A stretch of DNA of 43,597 bases from Oscillibacter sp. (lineage in GTDB: Bacteria; Bacillota; Clostridia; Oscillospirales; Oscillospiraceae), in contig JAGBDS010000056.1 of assembly GCA_017937405.1 (NCBI GenBank), positions 1 through 43,597 on the forward strand, in the 5' to 3' direction. This document shows, piece by piece, positions 33,030 through 41,873 of this stretch. The notes under the pieces were generated by a model. The model searched no databases and was not told the origin of the DNA. It saw nothing but the letters and a program-made list of their open reading frames with translations. Each line of letters opens with the position of its first letter. The stretch's first letter is position 1. Position numbers and translations under genes: made by a program.

Positions 33030-34034
33030 TTACATCCAGGTCGTCTCCAAAAGCTCGTCCTTCTTGGCGCGGGACATCAGTTCCGTCACCACATCCCGGA
33101 CTTCCTTGCCCTGGTACAGAACCTCGTAGGCACAGCGGCAGATAGGCATATCCACGCCCTCCCGCTGGGCAAGCTGGTAGATACTCTCGGCGGCATAGTA
33201 GCCCTCCACCACAGCGCCGACCTCCTCCATAGCCTGCCGAGCCGTTTTACCCTGGCCGATGAGAATGCCCGCCCGGTTGTTCCGGGAGTGCATGGAAGTG
33301 CAGGTGACGATCAAGTCTCCCATACCCGCCAGCCCGCCGAAGGTACGGCGGGTTCCGCCAAGCTGTTCCCCCAAACGGGTCAGCTCCGCCATGGCCCGGG
33401 TCATCAGCAGCGCCTTAGTATTGTCCTGAAGCCCCAGGCCGGTACAGATGCCGCAGCTCAGGGCTACCACGTTTTTCAACGCCGCCGCCAGCTCCACGCC
33501 AATGATATCGTAGCTGGTATAGATGCGGAAGTAATCGTTCATAAAGGCATCCTGGACCGCCCGGGCCGCCATCCGGTCCGGGCAGGCGGACACGCAGCCG
33601 GTGGGCATCCGAATCCCTACTTCCTCTGCGTGAGACGGGCCGGAAAGTGCAACTACTTTACAGATATTTCCCGTCACTTCTTGCAAGACCTGGCTCATGC
33701 GCAGGTTCGTGTCCCGCTCGATGCCTTTGGAAACCGTCACCAGGACGCTGTCCGGCCGCAGGTAAGGAGCCATCTTCTTTCCTGTCTCACGGACGGCGAA
33801 GGACGGCGGTGCGGACACCACCATATCCGCCCCCTCCAGACAGGAGAGGTCGCTGGTGATGTGCAGGCTGTCCGGCAGATGGACGCCCTTTAACAGCGGA
33901 TTTTCCCGTGTCTCAGCCATCCGGGCAGCCTTATCCGGACTGTGGGACCAGAGGTATGTGTCGTGACCGTTATCGCAGAGGACCTGGCTCAGGGCCGTGC
34001 CCCAGCCGCCGCTGCCTAACACCACTGCTTTCAT
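33030..34034 (-). CDS. gpsA: Glycerol-3-phosphate dehydrogenase [NAD(P)+]
   Basis: GpsA reduces dihydroxyacetone phosphate to sn-glycerol 3-phosphate for phospholipids. The 334-aa protein shows the Rossmann motif VVLGSGGWGTALSQVL at residues 4-19, VSKGIERDTNLRMSQV, the catalytic Lys region ELAAALKNVVALSCGI and the C-terminal GLAGMGDLIVTCTS with SRNNRAG. It lies 11 bases after plsY, whose product uses its output. Confidence 0.97.
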   Translation of the reverse strand: MKAVVLGSGGWGTALSQVLCDNGHDTYLWSHSPDKAARMAETRENPLLKGVHLPDSLHITSDLSCLEGADMVVSAPPSFAVRETGKKMAPYLRPDSVLVTVSKGIERDTNLRMSQVLQEVTGNICKVVALSGPSHAEEVGIRMPTGCVSACPDRMAARAVQDAFMNDYFRIYTSYDIIGVELAAALKNVVALSCGICTGLGLQDNTKALLMTRAMAELTRLGEQLGGTRRTFGGLAGMGDLIVTCTSMHSRNNRAGILIGQGKTARQAMEEVGAVVEGYYAAESIYQLAQREGVDMPICRCAYEVLYQGKEVRDVVTELMSRAKKDELLETTWM

Positions 34035-34045
34035 GGCCGTTCCTC

Positions 34046-34714
34046 CTATTTCTTACGATGGAAGCTGAATTTGTTTTCCGTGCCGCTCAAAAGGCGCTTG
34101 ATGTTGGCCCGGTGCTGCCAGACCACCAGTCCGCCGCAGGCAAAGGCCAAAACGACGATAACAGGGTCAGGATAGCAGTACCAGGAGATAAACGGGAAGC
34201 TGGCCCCGGCCCACAGGGAACCCAGGGATACGTACCGGGTCAGGACGGTCAAAATCAGGAACCCGCCCCAGACCACTAATGCAATGCGCCAGTCGATCAT
34301 AATGGCGATGGTGCCGCCGGAGAGGATGCCCTTGCCACCCTTGAAGTGGAACATGCAGGGAAACATATGGCCCAGCAGGCAGAACAGGCCGGCCCAGTAT
34401 TTTACTGCGGTTATCGTCAGCGTGGGTTCATTCGTGAAAAAAGATTCTATCACGAAGATTCCTATCCAGATAGCGACAACGGCTTTCAGCACATCAGTCA
34501 GAATAACCACCGCAGTCAGTGGACCGCCAAAAGTCCTGTAGAAATTCGTCAGCCCCGCGTTGCCGCTGCCGTGGTTCCGCACATCGTCCCGTAAAATATA
34601 TTTGGAAACGATGACCGCACCGTTAAAACAGCCGCAGAAGTAGGCCTCAACCGCCACAATGACCGCAGCCAGCACAAAAGTCTGCATAAGATCCGCCCAA
34701 ATTTCGGTTAGCAT
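34046..34714 (-). CDS. plsY: Glycerol-3-phosphate acyltransferase PlsY
   Basis: PlsY acylates glycerol 3-phosphate from acyl-phosphate in the membrane. The 222-aa polytopic protein has the three family motifs: DVRNHGSGNAGLTNFYRTFG, GHMFPCMFHFKGGKG and a third region near YVSLGSLWAG. About five transmembrane helices. It begins three bases after the der stop (GAGGAG-TGA-GGG-ATG). The length exceeds the usual ~200 aa by some residues in the second loop. Confidence 0.94.
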   Translation of the reverse strand: MLTEIWADLMQTFVLAAVIVAVEAYFCGCFNGAVIVSKYILRDDVRNHGSGNAGLTNFYRTFGGPLTAVVILTDVLKAVVAIWIGIFVIESFFTNEPTLTITAVKYWAGLFCLLGHMFPCMFHFKGGKGILSGGTIAIMIDWRIALVVWGGFLILTVLTRYVSLGSLWAGASFPFISWYCYPDPVIVVLAFACGGLVVWQHRANIKRLLSGTENKFSFHRKK

Positions 34715-34717
34715 CCC

Positions 34718-36043
34718 TCACTCCTCCTTATCGCCCTTCTGCCGGATGGACAGCACAACAGGCGTGCCCTCCAGGCCAAAGGTATTGCGGATGCAGTTTT
34801 CCAGATACCGCCGGTAGGAGAAGTGGAACAGCCGGGAATCGTTGCAGAAAATGACAAAATGAGGCGGCCGGACGCCAACCTGGGTCATATAATAAATTTT
34901 CAGCCGCCGGCCCTTGTCGGAGGGCGGCTGGACACGGGTCTGAGCGTCCGCCAGGACGTTGTTCAGCATACCCGTGGTGATACGGACGCTGGCCTGGTTG
35001 GACACATAGTCGATCATGTCGAACAGTTTATCCACCCGCTGGCCGGTCTTGGCGGAGATGAACAGGATGGGGGCGTAGGTCATGAAGGCCAGGTCCTGCC
35101 GGACCTTCTCCCGCATCTTGTCCATAGTCTTGTCGTCCTTTTCCACCAGGTCCCACTTGTTGATGACGATGATGCTGGCCTTGCCCGCCTCATGGGCCAT
35201 GCCCGCCACCTTGGTGTCCTGCTCCGTGACGCCCTCGGTGGCGTCGATCATAATGAGGCACACATCCGCCCGCTCGATCGCCATGGTGGCCCGTAGGACG
35301 CTGTACTTCTCGATGTCCTCCTCCACCTTGGACTTCTTGCGGATGCCGGCGGTGTCGATGAACACAAAGCTGCCCTTGTCGTTGGTAAAGCGGGAGTCGA
35401 TGGCGTCTCGGGTGGTGCCCGCCACATTGGAGACGATCACCCGCTCCTCTCCCAGGATCTTGTTCACCAGGGAGGATTTGCCCGCGTTGGGCTTGCCGAT
35501 AACGGCCACCTTGATGGCGTCGTCCTCCTCTTCCTCCTCGTCCTCCGGCGGGAAATACTGGACGCAGGCGTCCAGCAGGTCGCCGGTGCCGTGGCCGTGG
35601 ACGGCGGAGACGGCGATGGGGTCGCCCAAGCCCAGATTATAGAACTCGTAGAAATCCGGGTCTACGGTTCCGGTGGAGTCCATTTTATTCACCGCCAGCA
35701 CGATAGGCTTGCCGCTGCGCAACAGCATATTGGCAACTTCGTGGTCGGAGGCGGTGAGGCCCGTCTTAATATCCGTCAGGAACACGATGACATTGGCGTT
35801 GTCAATGGCGATCTGGGCCTGGTCCCGCATGAACTCCAGGATCTGGTTGTCAGTCTGGGGCTCGATGCCGCCGGTGTCGATCAGGGTAAACTTCCGGCCG
35901 TTCCAGTCCGTCTCTCCGTAAATGCGGTCCCGGGTCACGCCGGGGGTATCCTCCACGATGGAAAGCCGTTTGCCGATCAGCTTATTGAACAGCATGGACT
36001 TGCCCACATTGGGGCGGCCCACGATGGCAACGATGGGTTTCAT
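34718..36043 (-). CDS. der: Ribosome biogenesis GTPase Der (EngA)
   Basis: Der has two tandem GTPase domains and a KH-like C-terminal domain and is needed for 50S assembly. In the 441-aa protein the first P-loop is GRPNVGKSMLFNKL at 8-21 with DTPGVTRDR and NKMD; the second is GKPNAGKSSLVNKI near residue 184 with DTAGIRKKSKV and NKWD. An acidic linker (EEEEEDD) lies between them. It heads the der-plsY-gpsA unit. Confidence 0.97.
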   Translation of the reverse strand: MKPIVAIVGRPNVGKSMLFNKLIGKRLSIVEDTPGVTRDRIYGETDWNGRKFTLIDTGGIEPQTDNQILEFMRDQAQIAIDNANVIVFLTDIKTGLTASDHEVANMLLRSGKPIVLAVNKMDSTGTVDPDFYEFYNLGLGDPIAVSAVHGHGTGDLLDACVQYFPPEDEEEEEDDAIKVAVIGKPNAGKSSLVNKILGEERVIVSNVAGTTRDAIDSRFTNDKGSFVFIDTAGIRKKSKVEEDIEKYSVLRATMAIERADVCLIMIDATEGVTEQDTKVAGMAHEAGKASIIVINKWDLVEKDDKTMDKMREKVRQDLAFMTYAPILFISAKTGQRVDKLFDMIDYVSNQASVRITTGMLNNVLADAQTRVQPPSDKGRRLKIYYMTQVGVRPPHFVIFCNDSRLFHFSYRRYLENCIRNTFGLEGTPVVLSIRQKGDKEE

Positions 36044-36125
36044 CGGCTCTCACTTCCTTTCTTGATTTTATAATTCAACAAATATATTATACCCGCCAAC
36101 AGGCAGGTTAGCAAGACAAAAAGTA

Positions 36126-36151
36126 AGGAGGGAAGAATCCTCTTCCCTCCT
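36126..36151 (-). terminator. Intrinsic terminator of rpmF
   Basis: AGGAGGGAAGA / TCTTCCCTCCT stem with a four-base loop, then TACTTTTTG on the minus strand, about 14 bases after the rpmF stop. Confidence 0.85.
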
Positions 36152-36164
36152 AAAGCACGCTTCC

Positions 36165-36359
36165 TTATTTTGCGACGACGGACTTGACAACCTTGACCTC
36201 GCGGCCATTGTAAGTACCGCACTCCTGGCACATTCTGTGAGGCAGGTGCAGCGCACCGCATTTGGGGCAAGCAACGAGACCGGGAGCCTCCAGCTTCCAA
36301 ACGGAGCTGCGGCGCTTGTCGCGTCTTGCTTTGGATACTTTTCCCTTAGGTACTGCCAT
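36165..36359 (-). CDS. rpmF: 50S ribosomal protein L32
   Basis: The 64-aa protein starts MAVPKGKVSKARRDKRRSSV and has the zinc pairs CPKCGALHLPHRMCQECG. The ATG at 36359 follows AAGGAGGTGTCACA; an upstream frame to 36383 is leader. It follows the DUF177 gene by 56 bases, the standard yceD-rpmF arrangement. Confidence 0.97.
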   Translation of the reverse strand: MAVPKGKVSKARRDKRRSSVWKLEAPGLVACPKCGALHLPHRMCQECGTYNGREVKVVKSVVAK

Positions 36360-36415
36360 TGTGACACCTCCTTGATCTTTCAAAGGCCAGGAACTGACCC
36401 GTCCTTATGATTACT

Positions 36416-36910
36416 TTATTTTTTCAAAAGCTTGGCCAGGACCGCCAACCGGGGATCGGTCTCCTTTTTGCAGGAGCAGGGGCCGAGGTTCAAATTGGCG
36501 CCGCACCGGGGGCAAAGTCCCTTACAATCTTCTGAACACAATGTTTTTGTGTCCATGTCGAGGATGAACGCTGTGCGGGCCAAATCGCCCACATCCACCA
36601 TACCGTCCTCCAGAAGCACGATCTCATCGTTTTCCTCGTTCTGGAGTTCTTCCGCCAGCATACAGGCAAAGGGCACATCCTTCTCCTGCGCAAATGCCTT
36701 TCCGCAGCGGTCACACACAGCGTCCAGCGTACTCTTGGCATTCAGCGTCAGTTCCAGAATACCGGCGGTGTTGCGGACCTCGCCGCTGACAGCCACCGGA
36801 CGGCTGATGGGATACCGGCCGGAAAACTCCATATCGGAAAGATCCAGTTCAAACTGGAAATCCAGCCGCTTTCCAGGGGTGTGCAAAATGGGTTTTACGT
36901 TCAAAAGCAT
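36416..36910 (-). CDS. DUF177 (YceD) family protein
   Basis: YceD-type proteins are linked to rpmF and 23S rRNA metabolism. The 164-aa product has the conserved VCDRCGKAFAQE (residues 65-76), an acidic middle with ENDEIVLLEDGMVDVGDLAR and the Cys-rich end EDCKGLCPRCGANLNLGPCS, a likely zinc site. It is driven by a consensus promoter at 36939-36967. Confidence 0.94.
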   Translation of the reverse strand: MLLNVKPILHTPGKRLDFQFELDLSDMEFSGRYPISRPVAVSGEVRNTAGILELTLNAKSTLDAVCDRCGKAFAQEKDVPFACMLAEELQNEENDEIVLLEDGMVDVGDLARTAFILDMDTKTLCSEDCKGLCPRCGANLNLGPCSCKKETDPRLAVLAKLLKK

Positions 36911-36938
36911 AAGCTACCTCGCAATGACACGGTTAGTA

Positions 36939-36967
36939 TTATAAGGGATACACAAGCACTTGTCAAA
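36939..36967 (-). promoter_or_regulatory. Consensus sigma-A promoter for DUF177-rpmF
   Basis: On the minus strand TTGACA (36967-36962), exactly 17 bases, TATAAT (36944-36939): both hexamers are perfect. It starts about 22-29 bases upstream of the DUF177 ATG. Confidence 0.93.
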
Positions 36968-36994
36968 CAGTTTTTTCAAAATCCTGTGATTTTT

Positions 36995-37468
36995 TTAGCG
37001 GTCCCTGGTCGGGTCCAGAAATTTATCAGGCAGTTCAATTCCCAGAATGCTGTTACGGAAGCCTTTTTGCAGCACCTCAAAGGTCGTGATCTGGTAAGCA
37101 TCCTTGGGCCAGCGGTCCGCCCAGCCCTGGCGGAGCATCCCCGCCAACCGCCCGCACAGCGGGTCCGGCAGTTCCAACAGCATCGGTGAGAGATAGCTGA
37201 CGATGACCTGCTTTTCCTCCACCCTGACAGCCGTGCGGTTCCAGAAGCGGCGGCGCTTCCAGCCGGCCTCCAGTTCGTCCAAAATATCGTTGGCCAGACC
37301 CTCCAGTGCGGTCAGGTCGCCTTCCGTCTCCTCCACCGCCTGGGCGTACAACGGAGCAAAGCGCTTTTGGTATTCCTGAAATGCCTGGGGATACTCTTGG
37401 CGCCGGAACCTGGGCAGCCAGTCCGGTGCCTCCCACACGGCGGCACAAAGCTCACTCGTCTTCGCCAT
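36995..37468 (-). CDS. Unknown protein (157 aa)
   Basis: From the ATG at 37468, which has GGAGGCGGAGAACA upstream inside the preceding gene, the product is a soluble helical protein rich in Trp, Arg and Leu (AVWEAPDWLPRFRRQEYPQA; LEAGWKRRRFWNRTAV). No motif is recognised. It overlaps the upstream small membrane protein by 17 bases, indicating translational coupling. A longer frame to 37573 is shadow sequence. Confidence 0.75.
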   Translation of the reverse strand: MAKTSELCAAVWEAPDWLPRFRRQEYPQAFQEYQKRFAPLYAQAVEETEGDLTALEGLANDILDELEAGWKRRRFWNRTAVRVEEKQVIVSYLSPMLLELPDPLCGRLAGMLRQGWADRWPKDAYQITTFEVLQKGFRNSILGIELPDKFLDPTRDR

Positions 37469-37730
37469 TGTTCTCCGCCTCCGGCTCGTCGCTCCAGGTG
37501 GTCGGGTCGTCCTTGTGGTCCACAGCAAACTTGTAAGCCTTCCACTCCCGCCAAAGCATGAGACCGCCGGCAATCACAAACACTACTCCGCCGATGATAC
37601 CCAGGGCAGGATAATTCGTCTCGCCTTTCGCCGCGCCAATAAACAGCTGGACGGCTGTATACACAAGGTATCCCCCTGCCAGGACCCAGACATAATTCAC
37701 ATTGCCTCTCGGTCGCTTTTCCTGATCCAT
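37452..37730 (-). CDS. Small membrane protein of unknown function
   Basis: A 92-aa protein with two transmembrane helices (YVWVLAGGYLVYTAVQLFIG and ALGIIGGVVFVIAGGLML) and an acidic C-terminal tail (DEPEAENNGEDE). AGGAGAAGCTGTT precedes the ATG. It overlaps the unknown gene at 36995-37468. Not recognised beyond this. Confidence 0.78.
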   Translation of the reverse strand: MDQEKRPRGNVNYVWVLAGGYLVYTAVQLFIGAAKGETNYPALGIIGGVVFVIAGGLMLWREWKAYKFAVDHKDDPTTWSDEPEAENNGEDE

Positions 37731-37766
37731 AACAGCTTCTCCTAATCAAGTGAAAAAATTCCGGCC

Positions 37767-37795
37767 TTTACAACCCGCCGGTAAACGGGTATGAT
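37767..37795 (+). promoter_or_regulatory. Promoter for the pseudouridine synthase gene
   Basis: TTTACA (37767-37772), 17 bases, TATGAT (37790-37795), 29 bases before the ATG at 37825, in the divergent gap to 37730. Confidence 0.6.
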
Positions 37796-37824
37796 AATGC
37801 AAAACACCCACAGGAGGGGACATC

Positions 37825-38784
37825 ATGCGGGAATTCACCATTGGGAAAAATGACGCCGGGCAGCGGCTGGACCGTTTCGTGTCCAAGAACCTGCCCCTGC
37901 TGCCCCCTGCCCTGCTGCAGAAATATATCCGCCTGAAGCGCATCAAGGTCAACGGGAAAGGCTCCAAGCGGGACGCCCGTCTCGCAGTGGGCGATATTCT
38001 TCAATTATATATCAACGATGAGTTCTTTGACAAGCCCAATGAGGAAAATCTGTTTCTCACGGTGTTCAAGCCCGTCCTGAACATCGTCTACGAGGACGAG
38101 AACCTGCTCCTGGTGGACAAGCGTCCCGGCATGGTGGTCCACGCCGACGAGACGGAGAAGGTCAACACCCTCATCAACCATATCCAGGCATACCTGTACC
38201 AGAAAAAAGAGTGGAATCCCAAGTGGGAAAACGCCTTCACCCCCGCCCTGTGCAACCGCATCGACCGGAACACCGGCGGCATCGTCATCGCCGCAAAAAA
38301 CGCTGAGACACTGCGCATCATCAACGAAAAAATCAGGGACCACGAGCTGGAAAAATCCTACCTCTGCGTCACAGTGGGCCATCCCCGGCCCGCGGAGGGA
38401 AAAATTGAGGGCTTTTTGCTGAAGGACGAGGCCAAAAAGCTGGTGTCCTTCTATCATAAGCCCATCCCTGGCGGCAAGACCGCCGTCACCCTCTATAAAA
38501 CCCTGGAAAACCGGGGAGAATTGTCTTTGGTGGAGTGCCGCCTGCTCACCGGGAGGACCCACCAGATTCGCGTCTCCTTGGCGGAGATCGGCTGTCCTCT
38601 GTTGGGAGACGGCAAGTACGGAAAAGGCTCCGTAAACAAGCAGTATCACGAGACCCGCCAGGCCCTCTATTCCTACAAGCTGCACTTCGATTTTCCCACC
38701 GACGCGGGAATGCTGAACTACCTGCGGGGCAAGACTTTCACTGTGGAAAACGTCCCCTTCCGGGAGAAATATTTTTCCCTTTAG
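37825..38784 (+). CDS. RluA/RluD family pseudouridine synthase
   Basis: A 319-aa protein with an N-terminal S4 domain (DAGQRLDRFVSKNLPLLP; LKRIKVNGK) and an RluA catalytic domain. The catalytic motif is CNRIDRNTGGIVIAAK, with the Asp at about residue 151, followed by EKSYLCVTVGHP and LLTGRTHQIRVSLAEIGCPL. It isomerises uridine in 23S rRNA or tRNA; the position cannot be told from sequence alone. CAGGAGGGGACATC precedes the ATG. Confidence 0.95.
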   Translation: MREFTIGKNDAGQRLDRFVSKNLPLLPPALLQKYIRLKRIKVNGKGSKRDARLAVGDILQLYINDEFFDKPNEENLFLTVFKPVLNIVYEDENLLLVDKRPGMVVHADETEKVNTLINHIQAYLYQKKEWNPKWENAFTPALCNRIDRNTGGIVIAAKNAETLRIINEKIRDHELEKSYLCVTVGHPRPAEGKIEGFLLKDEAKKLVSFYHKPIPGGKTAVTLYKTLENRGELSLVECRLLTGRTHQIRVSLAEIGCPLLGDGKYGKGSVNKQYHETRQALYSYKLHFDFPTDAGMLNYLRGKTFTVENVPFREKYFSL

Positions 38785-38801
38785 AAAAAAGGGTAATTCC
38801 C

Positions 38802-38830
38802 TTGACATTTGGGGGTACTTCCTATATAGT
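38802..38830 (+). promoter_or_regulatory. Sigma-A promoter for potABCD
   Basis: Perfect TTGACA (38802-38807), 17 bases, TATAGT (38825-38830), leaving a leader of about 90 bases before potA. Confidence 0.85.
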
Positions 38831-38925
38831 TCAAATTGCTGAATTTCGACGAGAAAGGTTCCCCCTCAACAGAGAAAAGAGGCGCATCATTTTACAGAAA
38901 TAACACACGAAATGGGGGAGGATAC

Positions 38926-40110
38926 ATGTCCAAAGAGTTGATCCGCCTGCGGGATGTCTGCATGGCCTTCGACGACGAGCTGGTTCTCGATCACTTAAAT
39001 CTGTATTTTAATGACAAAGAATTCCTCACACTGCTAGGGCCCAGTGGGTGCGGTAAAACCACCACACTGCGGATTATTGGCGGCTTCGCGACCCCGACGA
39101 GCGGAGACGTCCTCTTTGACGGTGTGAGGATTAATGACGTTCCGCCCTATAAGCGGCAGATCAATACCGTCTTTCAGAAGTACGCGCTGTTCCCCCACCT
39201 GAACGTGTTTGAGAACATCGCTTTCGGCCTGCGGATGCAGAAACGTCCCGACCCCAACGACCCCACCGGCAAGCGCATGGTGAAGATCCCCGAGGAGGAA
39301 ATCCGGGAGCGGGTCATGGAGATGCTGGAGGTCATCAGCCTCAAGGGCTTTGAGCACCGCAAGCCCGACGCTCTCTCCGGCGGCCAGCAGCAGCGGGTAG
39401 CCATTGCCCGCGCACTGGTGAACCGGCCCAAGGTCCTGCTGCTGGACGAGCCTCTGGCAGCCCTGGACCTGAAGCTGCGCAAGGATATGCAGATCGAACT
39501 GAAGCGCATCCAGCAGCAGGTGGGCATCACCTTCATCTACGTCACCCACGACCAGGAGGAGGCCCTGACCATGTCCGACACCATCGTGGTCATGGACAAG
39601 GGCACCATCCAGCAGATCGGCACCCCTGAGGACATCTATAACGAACCGAAGAACGCCTTTGTGGCGGACTTCATCGGCGAGTCCAACATCATTGACGGCG
39701 TTATGCTCCGGGACAAGTGCGTGAAGATGTACGGCCGGGAGTTCCCCTGTCTGGACGGCGGCTTCGCCGAGAACGAGCCGGTGGACGTGGTCATCCGCCC
39801 CGAGGACATTGATATCGTCCCCGTGGAGCAGGGCCAGTTGGTGGGCACCGTCACCAATGTGACCTTCAAGGGCATGCAGTACGACATCATCGTGGACTTC
39901 AAGGGCTTCAAGTGGCTCATTCAGACCACGGACCACTCCCCTGTCGGCTCCCGTATCGGCATCAAGATCGACCCCGACGGCATCCACATCATGAAGAAGA
40001 GCCAGTACTCCGGCATGTTCGGCGACTACTCCTCCTTCTCCGAGGAATACGACGAACTGGACGATGCCAGTCTGGCGCCGGACGAAGAGGAGAGCGGGGA
40101 TGAAGAATAA
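38926..40110 (+). CDS. potA: Spermidine/putrescine ABC transporter ATP-binding protein
   Basis: The ATPase of the polyamine importer. The 394-aa protein has Walker [20 protein letters not shown]-loop [21 protein letters not shown] (20 residues shown in part), signature [15 protein letters not shown], Walker [13 protein letters not shown] and a C-terminal TOBE domain. The ATG at 38926 follows GGGGGAGGATAC; an open frame from 38836 is leader. It overlaps potB by 11 bases. Confidence 0.95.
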   Translation: MSKELIRLRDVCMAFDDELVLDHLNLYFNDKEFLTLLGPSGCGKTTTLRIIGGFATPTSGDVLFDGVRINDVPPYKRQINTVFQKYALFPHLNVFENIAFGLRMQKRPDPNDPTGKRMVKIPEEEIRERVMEMLEVISLKGFEHRKPDALSGGQQQRVAIARALVNRPKVLLLDEPLAALDLKLRKDMQIELKRIQQQVGITFIYVTHDQEEALTMSDTIVVMDKGTIQQIGTPEDIYNEPKNAFVADFIGESNIIDGVMLRDKCVKMYGREFPCLDGGFAENEPVDVVIRPEDIDIVPVEQGQLVGTVTNVTFKGMQYDIIVDFKGFKWLIQTTDHSPVGSRIGIKIDPDGIHIMKKSQYSGMFGDYSSFSEEYDELDDASLAPDEEESGDEE

Positions 40111-40954
40111 GCTCTCCCGCCTCACCATCCCCTATGTGATCTGGATGGCGCTGTTCGTGGTAGCCCCCATCATCATGGTGGTCATCTACGCCTTCTCCTC
40201 CGCCGACGGCGGCTTCACCCTGTCCAACTTCGCCAAAATGGGCACCTATGCCGTGGTGTTTACCCGCTCCTTCAAGCTGGCTATCATCGCCACGATCATC
40301 TGCTTAGCTATCGGTTACCCCGTGTCCTATATCATGAGCAAGGAGGGCCCCCGGTTCCAGCGCATCGCCATGGTGCTCATCATGCTGCCCATGTGGATGA
40401 ACTTCCTGCTGCGGACCTACTCTTGGATGTCTATCCTGGAGAACAACGGTCTTTTGAACCAGCTGTTCCAGAAGATCGGCCTGATTGCCCTCTACAACAG
40501 CATCTTCGGCACGGACCTGCAGTTCTTCCGTATGATCAACACCCAGGGTGCTGTGGTGCTGGGCATGGTGTATAACTACCTGCCCTTCATGATCCTGCCC
40601 ATCTATTCCGTCATCGTGAAGATGGACAACAGTCTGATTGAAGCGGCCCGGGACCTTGGCGCCAACAGTGTGAATGTGTTCCGGCGGGTCATCCTGCCCT
40701 TGTCTCTGCCCGGCGTGCTGTCCGGCATCACCATGGTATTCGTGCCCTCCGTGTCCACTTTCGCCATCAGCAAAATGCTGGGCGGCGGCACGGAGCTGCT
40801 GCTGGGCGACCTCATTGAGCAGCAATTCCTGGGCGGCGCATATAACCCCCAGTTGGGCGCGGCCATCTCTCTGGTCATGATGATCATTGTGGTCATCTGC
40901 ATGGTGGTCATGAACCGCTTCGGCGAAGGTGAAGAACAGGCGGTGATGATGTGA
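40100..40954 (+). CDS. potB: Spermidine/putrescine ABC transporter permease PotB
   Basis: A 284-aa permease with six predicted membrane helices, starting [20 protein letters not shown]. The cytoplasmic EAA loop is [20 protein letters not shown], which contacts PotA. Start at ATG 40100 inside the potA end with GAGGAGAGCGGGG upstream. Overlaps potC by four bases. Confidence 0.94.
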   Translation: MKNKLSRLTIPYVIWMALFVVAPIIMVVIYAFSSADGGFTLSNFAKMGTYAVVFTRSFKLAIIATIICLAIGYPVSYIMSKEGPRFQRIAMVLIMLPMWMNFLLRTYSWMSILENNGLLNQLFQKIGLIALYNSIFGTDLQFFRMINTQGAVVLGMVYNYLPFMILPIYSVIVKMDNSLIEAARDLGANSVNVFRRVILPLSLPGVLSGITMVFVPSVSTFAISKMLGGGTELLLGDLIEQQFLGGAYNPQLGAAISLVMMIIVVICMVVMNRFGEGEEQAVMM

Positions 40955-41814
40955 GCAAGAACAATTCTTTTCTGAACCGCCTTTTTATGGCCCTGGTGTT
41001 CATCTTCCTCTATGCCCCCATCTTCCTGCTCATCATCTTCTCCTTCAACGCGGGCAAGAGCAACGCCGTCTGGCAGGGCTTTTCCCTGGAGTGGTACGGC
41101 AAGCTGCTGAACAACCGGCTCATTATGCAGAGCGTGTATACCACACTGCTGGTGTCTCTGCTGGCGACTGTGATCGCCACCATCGCCGGCACCTTTGCCG
41201 CCATCGGCTTTTTCGCCATGCGCCGCAAGGTCCGGGAGCCGTTGATGACCGTGAACAACATCCCCATGATGAACGCGGACATCGTCACCGGTGTCAGCCT
41301 GTGCCTGCTGTTCGTGGCCTTCTTCAACGGCTGGGGCAGCTTTGCCGCCTGGTTCAACTCCCTGGGCCTGTTCCATCTCCCCACCCGGCTGACCATGGGT
41401 TTCGGCACGCTGCTGATCGCCCACATCACCTTCAACATCCCCTATGTCATTCTGTCCGTGGGCCCTAAGCTGCGGCAGATGGACAAGAATCTGGTGGATG
41501 CCGCCATGGACTTGGGCTGCACCTGGATGCAGGCCTTCTGGAAGGTCATCCTGCCGGAAATCAAGCCCGGTATCGTCTCCGGCGCCCTGACGGCCTTTAC
41601 TATGAGCATTGACGATTTCGTCATCAGCTACTTCACCGCCGGCTCTTCCGCCTCCACCCTGGCCATGACCATTTACGGCATGACCAAGAAGCGGGTCAGC
41701 CCGGAAATCAACGCCATCTCCACCCTGCTGTTCGTGACGGTGCTGGTGCTGCTGGCGATCATCAACATCCGGGAGGCCCGGCAGGAGCGTCTGCGGCAGA
41801 CGCGGCTCTCTTAA
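40951..41814 (+). CDS. potC: Spermidine/putrescine ABC transporter permease PotC
   Basis: A 287-aa permease with six predicted helices; the first is FMALVFIFLYAPIFLLIIFS. The EAA loop is DAAMDLGCTWMQAFWKVILP. It starts at GTG in a GTGA overlap with the potB stop, so coupling is expected. Confidence 0.94.
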   Translation: MSKNNSFLNRLFMALVFIFLYAPIFLLIIFSFNAGKSNAVWQGFSLEWYGKLLNNRLIMQSVYTTLLVSLLATVIATIAGTFAAIGFFAMRRKVREPLMTVNNIPMMNADIVTGVSLCLLFVAFFNGWGSFAAWFNSLGLFHLPTRLTMGFGTLLIAHITFNIPYVILSVGPKLRQMDKNLVDAAMDLGCTWMQAFWKVILPEIKPGIVSGALTAFTMSIDDFVISYFTAGSSASTLAMTIYGMTKKRVSPEINAISTLLFVTVLVLLAIINIREARQERLRQTRLS

Positions 41815-41873
41815 CGGTTTCACGGCCTGACGGCCTTGAAATAATAGACAAGAAACACTGGAGGAATGATCAA

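Noticed and set aside
38760-38805. Terminator between the pseudouridine synthase and potA
   Set aside because: Only a 5-bp AAGGG/CCCTT stem is present and it runs into the potA -35, so it is too weak to call.
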